A stretch of 8,621 nt of DNA from Acidobacteriota bacterium (lineage in GTDB: Bacteria > Acidobacteriota > Thermoanaerobaculia > Multivoradales > SZUA-115), in the NCBI GenBank assembly GCA_003231035.1, contig QIHU01000478.1, positions 1 to 8,621 on the forward strand, read 5' to 3'. The notes below the pieces were generated by a model. The model made no database searches, was not told the DNA's origin, and worked only from the letters and a program-made list of their open reading frames with translations. Numbering within the stretch: position 1 is the first letter of the stretch; each line of letters begins with the position of its first letter. Below, piece after piece: positions 1 through 4,460 of this stretch. The position numbers and the translations under genes were made by a program.

Positions 1-47
1 CGGTGTCTACCGAATGGACCCCACGGTACAGTAGGCGGCATAGTGGT

Positions 48-71
48 CGAGAATTTGTATTTTAATTCTCG
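48..71. repeat. Inverted repeat just upstream of the candidate -35 box
   Basis: Perfect 8-bp arms CGAGAATT (48-55) and AATTCTCG (64-71) flank an 8-base AT-rich centre. The right arm ends one base before TTGACA. No T-run follows on either strand, so an intrinsic terminator is unlikely; an operator or activator site for the following promoter is more plausible. This is inference from position only. Confidence 0.4.
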
Positions 72-72
72 C

Positions 73-102
73 TTGACACTTGCGTTATTGTTCGGCTAGG
101 CT
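73..102 (+). promoter_or_regulatory. Candidate sigma70-type promoter for the methyltransferase
   Basis: A perfect TTGACA at 73-78 is followed after 18 bases by TAGGCT at 97-102, which matches the -10 consensus at the three most conserved positions (T, A and final T). The transcript would begin near 109 and carry a leader of about 220 bases before the ATG at 329. The -35 box is strong and the -10 mediocre. The adjacent inverted repeat at 48-71 may be a regulator site. Confidence 0.4.
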
Positions 103-328
103 TCGTATCAGGCTCATACGTCACCGAACTCATCTACCGACCCGAGTCAAGAACAAGGCACGGCGAGTGCTTGCCGGGCTGGGCCTCCGCGGAGAGTGTG
201 TCTGGCCAGGGGTGAGGAATGACCTCTTTGTTGCCCACGAGTCGACTTGTCGGTTCCTGTCGATATCAAGCTGAGAAAGGGGCTAAGGAGCTGGCGCCCA
301 ACTAGCTGAAGAGCGCAAGAAGTCAGAG

Positions 329-1381
329 ATGGTAAACGAAGCGAACAGCGAATCCGAAACCCTTCAACGCCCCTCTATCGCCAGTCAGGTTGAGCGTGGA
401 GCCTTAGTCTGTCCCGTATCTCACTCCAGTCTGGTAGTACAAGATGAGCATCTTGTAACTCCAGATGGGCGGCATCGCTACCCCATCCGATTCGGTGTGC
501 CAAATCTGTTGCCGGATGCTTCGCGAGAGAACGAGTACGCATCAGAAGCCGATGGGGCCATGGTTACAGAGTACGAGTCACCCAAGAAACCCTGGTACAG
601 CTTTATCGACAAATTCTTGAGCAGACAGGGAGACTACAGAAGCGCCGCATCTCTCCTTGCTTTTGAGGAAGTTGTTGTGGCTCCGTCTCCTAACGCCCTC
701 TGTTTGGCCGTGGGGGGAGGGCCGCAACGAGTTCATCCGCGACTCGTCAATGTCAATGTCGGCCGGTTTCCCAACGTCGACGTGGTTGGCGATGCCTACT
801 GCCTGCCTTACAGTGATGGGTCCGTCGATGCCATTCAATGCGAAGCAGTTCTGGAGCATCTGGAGTTCCCGGAGAGAGCGGTCACCGAAATGAATCGTGT
901 TCTTGCGGTGGGCGGCGAGGTCTTTGCCGCGACTCCATTTCTTCAGGGATTTCACGCCTACCCCAACCATTTCCAGAACTTCACTCGGGTTGGGCACGAT
1001 CGGCTCTTCGAGCGAACGGGACTTGAGATCGTCGATTCCGGCGCTTGTGTCGGGCCGACCTTCGCGCTGACGGATCTCCTTGCGTTCTATCTGCGCACCT
1101 ATCTACCGGGACGCTTTCTCGGTCGACTCGCCCACAGGGCCGCTCTGGGATCAGCCCTCCTCGTTCGCCCCTTGGATCGCTGGCTTCATCGGCAGTCCGA
1201 TGCCGAGCTGCTCGCTTCCACAGTCTTCCTGCGGGCGCGAAAGACGAAGGCCACGGAACCTCTCAGCGGATCCGGCGCCGAATCCAAACCGCGAATGCAC
1301 CCTCGTCGATCTTTCCGGCTGCCAGGTCGAGCATCACCTGAACCACTTCGGTCTCGGGAGCCTCCAACTCGCGCCCGTTGA
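329..1381 (+). CDS. SAM-dependent class I methyltransferase with Trm112-like N-terminus
   Basis: Predicted cytoplasmic S-adenosylmethionine-dependent methyltransferase of the Methyltransf_11 type; substrate unknown. Residues 25-64 resemble the small Trm112-like domain often found ahead of such enzymes (CPVSHSSL, then RYPIRFGVPNLLPD). Only one cysteine (C28) remains where zinc-binding versions have two CxxC pairs. The Rossmann part follows: a glycine-rich loop (LAVGGGPQ, 126-133), an acidic strand and loop (DVVGDAYCLPYSDGSVDAI, 151-169), LEHLEFPERAVTEMNRVL (175-192) and a GGEVFAATPF strand (195-204). This layout suits a sugar, lipid or small-molecule methylase of envelope biosynthesis, but nothing visible fixes the target. 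The ATG at 329 is the only usual start, because an in-frame TAA lies at 284-286; no good Shine-Dalgarno precedes it. Recognisable homology ends near residue 305. Residues 312-350 are read antisense through the toxin gene, are rich in R, P and S, and look like read-through rather than an original C-terminus. Confidence 0.85.
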   Translation: MVNEANSESETLQRPSIASQVERGALVCPVSHSSLVVQDEHLVTPDGRHRYPIRFGVPNLLPDASRENEYASEADGAMVTEYESPKKPWYSFIDKFLSRQGDYRSAASLLAFEEVVVAPSPNALCLAVGGGPQRVHPRLVNVNVGRFPNVDVVGDAYCLPYSDGSVDAIQCEAVLEHLEFPERAVTEMNRVLAVGGEVFAATPFLQGFHAYPNHFQNFTRVGHDRLFERTGLEIVDSGACVGPTFALTDLLAFYLRTYLPGRFLGRLAHRAALGSALLVRPLDRWLHRQSDAELLASTVFLRARKTKATEPLSGSGAESKPRMHPRRSFRLPGRASPEPLRSREPPTRAR

Positions 1382-1646
1382 GCCCAAGGAAGGTGTAGTT
1401 GGCGAGGAATGCCGCTCGCTTGTTGCCGTCGTTGAACGCATGTGCGCTCGCCAGGCCAAAGCCGTAGGCGGCGGCAAGCTCGGCGAGGTCTGGTGAGGCG
1501 CCATAAGCCCATCGATTCTTCGGCCGTGACAGGGCTGCTTCCAGCACATTGTCGTCGCGCAGCCCGGCCCGGCCGCCGTGCTCCTGGAGTTGGTCGTCGT
1601 GTATTGCTATCACCCAGGCGCGGGTGAGCCAGCGAGGAGTTTGCAC
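1263..1646 (-). CDS. doc: Doc-family toxin (Fic fold), type II toxin-antitoxin
   Basis: Toxin of the death-on-curing family. Phage P1 Doc phosphorylates elongation factor Tu and stops translation; the same activity is inferred here. The 127 residues match the family length (P1 Doc, 126). The catalytic motif HAFNDGNKR lies at 69-77, with H69, F71, D73, N75, K76 and R77. Lysine at 76, where adenylylating Fic enzymes have the second glycine, is the mark of Doc kinases. The N-terminal family block is also present (AIHDDQLQEHGG, 14-25; GLRDDNVLEAALSRP, 28-42). The start is GTG at 1646, the only candidate after an in-frame stop at 1653-1655. The gene begins 14 bases after the antitoxin stop, without a strong ribosome site, so translational coupling is likely. 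Its 3' end overlaps the convergent methyltransferase by 119 bases. The toxin looks intact although its antitoxin is damaged. Confidence 0.9.
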   Translation of the reverse strand: MQTPRWLTRAWVIAIHDDQLQEHGGRAGLRDDNVLEAALSRPKNRWAYGASPDLAELAAAYGFGLASAHAFNDGNKRAAFLANYTFLGLNGRELEAPETEVVQVMLDLAAGKIDEGAFAVWIRRRIR

Positions 1647-1660
1647 TGCGACTCAGGGGC

Positions 1661-1849
1661 TTACTTAGAAAGCTCGCGTAGAGCGTTGCGGTATTTTCTG
1701 GCTCCGCGACGGTACACGGAGATCGCTTCGTCGAAGTCCGGGTCATAGGGTGTGATCAGAATTCCAAGGTCGGTCTCGACGGCGTAAACCTTGTCCCCGG
1801 CGGCGATGTGGAAGCGCTCGGCCATCTCTTTGGGAAGCGTCGCACTCAC
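1661..1849 (-). CDS. AbrB/MazE-type antitoxin, N-terminus interrupted by a stop codon
   Basis: Antitoxin partner of the downstream Doc toxin. The family fold is a swapped-hairpin AbrB DNA-binding domain followed by a toxin-binding tail. The frame open from GTG at 1849 gives 62 residues: SATLPKEMAERFHIAAGDKV is the second half of the AbrB domain, and DPDFDEAISVYRRGARKYRN is the likely toxin-binding helix. The same frame continues upstream with IVKTRKAGGS, the family's usual first strand, to a TAA at 1880-1882. Just before that lie codons CAA and ATG (1886-1888) and AGGAGG at 1895-1900. The ancestral protein was therefore almost certainly 75 residues from ATG 1888, and codon 3 is now a stop. 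Starting at GTG 1849 would lose the first DNA-binding strand. A sequence error, true inactivation, or re-initiation after a two-codon ORF are all possible. Canonical Doc pairs with Phd; here the antitoxin is AbrB-like. Confidence 0.75.
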   Translation of the reverse strand: MSATLPKEMAERFHIAAGDKVYAVETDLGILITPYDPDFDEAISVYRRGARKYRNALRELSK

Positions 1850-1879
1850 CGAGCCTCCGGCCTTCCTGGTCTTGACGAT

Positions 1880-1888
1880 TTATTGCAT
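1880..1888 (-). other. ATG-CAA-TAA: nonsense codon at position 3 of the antitoxin
   Basis: On the minus strand 1888-1880 reads ATG CAA TAA, followed in the same frame by ATC GTC AAG ACC AGG AAG GCC GGA, which encodes the conserved N-terminal strand of AbrB-like antitoxins. One base change (for example CAA, GAA or AAA to TAA) explains the interruption. The ribosome site at normal spacing upstream shows that this ATG is or was the real start. Confidence 0.8.
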
Positions 1889-1894
1889 TGGAGG

Positions 1895-1900
1895 CCTCCT
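1895..1900 (-). promoter_or_regulatory. Strong ribosome-binding site of the antitoxin (AGGAGG)
   Basis: AGGAGG lies six bases before the ATG at 1886-1888. It decides the ancestral start and argues against GTG 1849 as the original one. It is part of the 10-bp palindrome GGAGGCCTCC (1890-1899), so a dimeric regulator could also bind here, though that is speculative. Confidence 0.75.
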
Positions 1901-1909
1901 TTACGAAGG

Positions 1910-1927
1910 GTGGCACAAAAGTGCTAC
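1910..1927. promoter_or_regulatory. Inverted repeat, probable operator of the toxin-antitoxin operon
   Basis: GTGGCAC (1910-1916), an AAAA centre and GTGCTAC (1921-1927) form 7-bp arms with one mismatch, centred about 30 bases upstream of the antitoxin ATG. AbrB/MazE antitoxins repress their own operons at dyads of this kind. A weak promoter could overlap it on the minus strand (TTGCAA at 1938-1933, 17-base spacer over the dyad, TGCCAC at 1915-1910). The arms are clear; the role is inferred from position. Confidence 0.5.
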
Positions 1928-1971
1928 TTGGCTTGCAATGCGGGGAACCATGCCTCTCGCAGACGCGCCCA

Positions 1972-2136
1972 CTAGCCGCTAAGCTTGGCTCGCAGCAGCT
2001 CGCTCACCTGTTGTGGATCCGCCTTCCCTCGGCTCTGGGCCATGACTTTGCCGACGAAGAAGCCGAGGAGGCTTTCCTTGCCGTCGCGGTAGGTGGTGAC
2101 TTGTTCGCCGTGGCTGGCGAGGACCGTTTCGATCCA
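1972..2136 (-). pseudogene. Out-of-frame C-terminal end of the synthetase YqeY-like domain
   Basis: This frame encodes 54 residues (starting WIETVLASHGEQ, ending SELLRAKLSG) that match the end of YqeY and of the GatB tail, including the family's most conserved block GKESLLGFFVGKVM (19-32). It has no start of its own at this point and follows directly, one base out of phase, from GLQQITDS of the glutaminyl-tRNA synthetase. Adding one base at 2136/2137 joins the two frames into a continuous QQITDSAWIETVL, the normal family sequence. The intact gene would end at TAG 1972 and encode about 778 residues. No family-like continuation exists in the synthetase's present frame. Confidence 0.85.
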
Positions 2137-4307
2137 GCGCTGTCGGTGATCTGTTGCAGGCCGCGTTCTTCGACCCACTGGCGGGGGCTGCCGCCGGTTT
2201 CTAGGAGTTCGGTGAAGAGCTTTTTGGCGACCGGGCCGGAGATGGTCGCTTCGTCGAGGAGGGTGGCCAGTTCGGCGATCTCGGCGCCGGTGAAGGGGAG
2301 GGCTTCGATCCCTCCTTCACGGGCGCTCGCCGGGAGTTCGTGGACCAGCCAGCGGGTGACGCTGGTGGGCACGCCACCGGCTTGGACGGCCTGCACCAGG
2401 AGGGTGTCCAAGACGGGCTCGGCGGCGATCATGCGGGCGTCGCTGGGGGGAATCTCAAATTCGTCGCGGTAGTACTCGAAGGCCAGGGTTTGCTCTGGCG
2501 AGAGTGGCCGCTCGGTGGGCGGCGTCGCCGGCTGGCTGGGCTTGGGCGGGGTGCCGCGCTGCGTCTTGGGCTGTCTGCTCTGGGCTGGTTTGGCGGCCCG
2601 CGGCCGCTTCTTTGCCCACGAGTCGCGCAGGGTGACGGTGCGGTTGAAGACCTTCTTGTCTCCTCGCGCAGCGGCCGAGTCGAGGTAGAAGTATCCCAGC
2701 CGCTCGAACTGGAAGCGGCTTCCTGGCTCGGCGCTGGCCAGGCTCGGCTCGATCCAGGCCCGTTCGATCACCTCTAGGGAGTCGGGATTCAAGAACTGCT
2801 TGAAATCCGGGCCACTCTTGGCCGGGCTGGGATTTTCCTCGGAGAAGAGCCGGTCATAGAGGCGCACCTCGGCGGGTAGGGCGTGGGCGGCCGAGAGCCA
2901 GTGGATCGTTCCTTTGACCTTGCGGCCATCGGGGGCCTTGCCACCGCGAGTGGCGGGATCGTAGGTGCAGCGCAGCTCTGTAACCTCGCCGCTGGTCTCG
3001 TCTTGGATGACCCGTTCGCAGCGGATGAAGTAGGCGTAGCGCAGCCGTACCTCGCGGCCTGGGGCGAGGCGGAAGAAGCCTTGGGGCGGCTCTAGGCTGA
3101 AGTCGTCGCGGTCGATCCACAGCTCTCTGGAGAAGGGCAACGCTCGCGAACCCTCCTTGGGTACGTCGTGCGGCCAGTAGGGAGCGTCGAGTTCTTCGTT
3201 CTGGCCTTCGGGGTAGTTTTCGATCACCACCTTGAGCGGTCGCAAGACGGCCAGGACGCGGGGTGCCTCGGTGTTGAGGTCGTCGCGGATGGCGTGTTCG
3301 AGCTGAGCGACGTCGACCACGCTGTTGGCCTTGGCCATGCCGATGCGGTCGCAGAAGGCGCGAATGGAGCTGGGGGTGTAGCCGCGGCGGCGCAGGCCGC
3401 TCAGGGTGGCCATGCGCGGATCGTCCCAGCCGTCGACGTGGCCGCCTTCGACCAATTCCAGCATCTTGCGCTTACTCAGCACGGTGTAGCTGATGTTGAG
3501 GCGAGCGAATTCGGTTTGGTGGGGCGGGTCTTCGATGCCGATCGCCGCGGTCAGCCAGTCGTAGAGTTCGCGGTTGTTCTCGAACTCCAGGGTGCACAGC
3601 GAATGGGTGATGCGCTCGATCGCATCCGACTGGCCGTGGGCGAAGTCATACATCGGGTAGAGACACCAGCGGTCGCCGGTACGGTAGTGGTGGGCGTGGC
3701 GGATGCGGTAGAGGAGCGGGTCGCGCATCTTCATGTTGGCCGCCGCCATGTCGATCTTGGCGCGCAGAACGTGGGCGCCGTCGGCGAACTCGCCGGCCTT
3801 CATGCGGGCGAAGAGATCGAGGTTTTCCTCCACCGAACGGTCGCGGTAGGGGCTGTTGCGGCCCGCCTCGGTCACCGTGCCGCGGTGGGCACGGATTTCT
3901 TCTTCGTTCAAGGAGTCGACGTAAGCCTTGCCCTTTTCGATCAGCTCAAGCGCCCATGTGTAGAGCTGGTCGAAGTAGTCGGAGGTGTAGTGCAGGCTGT
4001 CCCATTCAAACCCGAGCCAACGGATGTCGTCTTGGATCGACCGCGCGTACTCCGGGTCTTCGGTTTCCGGGTTGGTGTCGTCGAAGCGCAGGTTGCAGGT
4101 GCCGCCGAACTCTTCGGCGAGGCCGAAGTTGAGGCAGATCGACTTGGCGTGACCGATATGCAGGTAGCCGTTGGGCTCGGGAGGAAAACGGGTGGCGACG
4201 CGGCCTCCGTGCTGGCCGCTCGCCAGGTCGCTATCGATCATTGTGCGAATGAAATCGCGCGGCGTGCTGGTCTCTTCTTCTTTGGGGTTCGCTGGTGAAC
4301 TGCTCAC
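2004..4307 (-). CDS. glnS: Glutaminyl-tRNA synthetase with YqeY-like extension, frameshifted near its end
   Basis: Class I synthetase that joins glutamine to tRNA(Gln) with ATP in the cytoplasm. Counting from GTG 4307: RFPPEPNGYLHIGHAKS at about 40-56 holds the HIGH motif (50-53); CNLRFDDTNPETED, YPMYDFAHGQSDAIE and THSLCTLEF follow; VLSKRKM (276-282) is the KMSKS-type loop. The anticodon-binding barrels run to TLRDSWAKK near 560, then a P/A/K/Q-rich linker, then a YqeY/GatB-tail domain from about 600. Escherichia coli GlnRS is 554 residues; Deinococcus radiodurans GlnRS has a comparable extension. GTG 4307 is chosen over an upstream ATG at 4391 because GGAGGA sits six bases before it, it fits the family N-terminus, and the longer form would start inside the upstream gene's terminator. 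After residue 724 a one-base loss replaces the domain end with 43 unrelated residues. No clear promoter is visible between the terminator and the start. Confidence 0.95.
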   Translation of the reverse strand: MSSSPANPKEEETSTPRDFIRTMIDSDLASGQHGGRVATRFPPEPNGYLHIGHAKSICLNFGLAEEFGGTCNLRFDDTNPETEDPEYARSIQDDIRWLGFEWDSLHYTSDYFDQLYTWALELIEKGKAYVDSLNEEEIRAHRGTVTEAGRNSPYRDRSVEENLDLFARMKAGEFADGAHVLRAKIDMAAANMKMRDPLLYRIRHAHHYRTGDRWCLYPMYDFAHGQSDAIERITHSLCTLEFENNRELYDWLTAAIGIEDPPHQTEFARLNISYTVLSKRKMLELVEGGHVDGWDDPRMATLSGLRRRGYTPSSIRAFCDRIGMAKANSVVDVAQLEHAIRDDLNTEAPRVLAVLRPLKVVIENYPEGQNEELDAPYWPHDVPKEGSRALPFSRELWIDRDDFSLEPPQGFFRLAPGREVRLRYAYFIRCERVIQDETSGEVTELRCTYDPATRGGKAPDGRKVKGTIHWLSAAHALPAEVRLYDRLFSEENPSPAKSGPDFKQFLNPDSLEVIERAWIEPSLASAEPGSRFQFERLGYFYLDSAAARGDKKVFNRTVTLRDSWAKKRPRAAKPAQSRQPKTQRGTPPKPSQPATPPTERPLSPEQTLAFEYYRDEFEIPPSDARMIAAEPVLDTLLVQAVQAGGVPTSVTRWLVHELPASAREGGIEALPFTGAEIAELATLLDEATISGPVAKKLFTELLETGGSPRQWVEERGLQQITDSAGSKRSSPATANKSPPTATARKASSASSSAKSWPRAEGRRIHNR

Positions 4308-4313
4308 GGGAAT

Positions 4314-4319
4314 TCCTCC
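4314..4319 (-). promoter_or_regulatory. Ribosome-binding site (GGAGGA) deciding the glnS start
   Basis: GGAGGA on the minus strand is separated by six bases from GTG 4307-4305. The upstream ATG at 4391 has no such site and lies in the terminator's U-rich tail, so this site favours the shorter protein. Confidence 0.75.
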
Positions 4320-4388
4320 GGCCTCGGGTGGTGGAGGCGCGAGAATATCGTGAAGTGACCCTGGATGTGGGCGCGACAAGAGCGCTGG

Positions 4389-4424
4389 CAAAACAAAGGC
4401 GGGGGACTGTTGCCGGTCCCCCGC
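4389..4424 (-). terminator. Rho-independent terminator of the GEVED-repeat gene
   Basis: On the minus strand a perfect 9-bp GC stem, GCGGGGGAC (4424-4416) with GTCCCCCGC (4407-4399), encloses an 8-base loop and is followed by CTTTGTTTTG. It begins 36 bases after the stop codon of the repeat protein and ends transcription before glnS, making the two separate units. Confidence 0.88.
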
Positions 4425-4460
4425 TTCGCTGTTGGTTGTGGCTAAGAGTTAGCCGAGTTG

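Larger units (their letters stand above)
1..328. other. Intergenic region upstream of the methyltransferase, no supported gene
   Basis: I see no convincing coding sequence here. One open frame of 64 codons on the plus strand (80-274) starts with TTG inside the candidate promoter and has no recognisable domain. What can be seen is an 8-bp inverted repeat (48-71), a TTGACA hexamer (73-78) and a purine-rich stretch with AAGGAG at 285-290, which lies too far from the ATG at 329 to serve it. The stretch from 48 to 90 is more AT-rich than the rest of the window, as expected of a promoter. Confidence 0.6.

Noticed and set aside
80..274. Plus-strand open frame of 64 codons ahead of the methyltransferase
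   Set aside because: It starts with TTG inside the candidate promoter, has no ribosome site, is unusually arginine-rich and shows no known domain.
578..997. Minus-strand open frame inside the methyltransferase
   Set aside because: No recognisable motif; the plus-strand frame carries clear methyltransferase signatures here.
1186..1746. Minus-strand open frame of 186 codons across the toxin and antitoxin
   Set aside because: It is out of phase with both recognised genes and has an R/S-rich composition; the Doc and AbrB frames explain this DNA.
2130..2145. Programmed frameshifting in glnS
   Set aside because: No slippery heptamer and no obvious stimulatory hairpin at GACAGCGCTGG; a simple base loss is the better explanation.
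3168..4298. Long plus-strand open frame opposite glnS (376 codons)
   Set aside because: It is antisense to a strongly supported synthetase. Its V/A/G-rich composition is a mirror of GC-rich codons and shows no domain.
4340..4378. Promoter for glnS using TTGTCG and GATATT on the minus strand
   Set aside because: The two hexamers are about 24 bases apart, too far for a sigma70 promoter.
4308..4391. Upstream ATG (4391) as the glnS start
   Set aside because: It adds 28 residues with no family similarity, has no ribosome site and lies in the terminator tail of the upstream gene; GTG 4307 has GGAGGA at good spacing.
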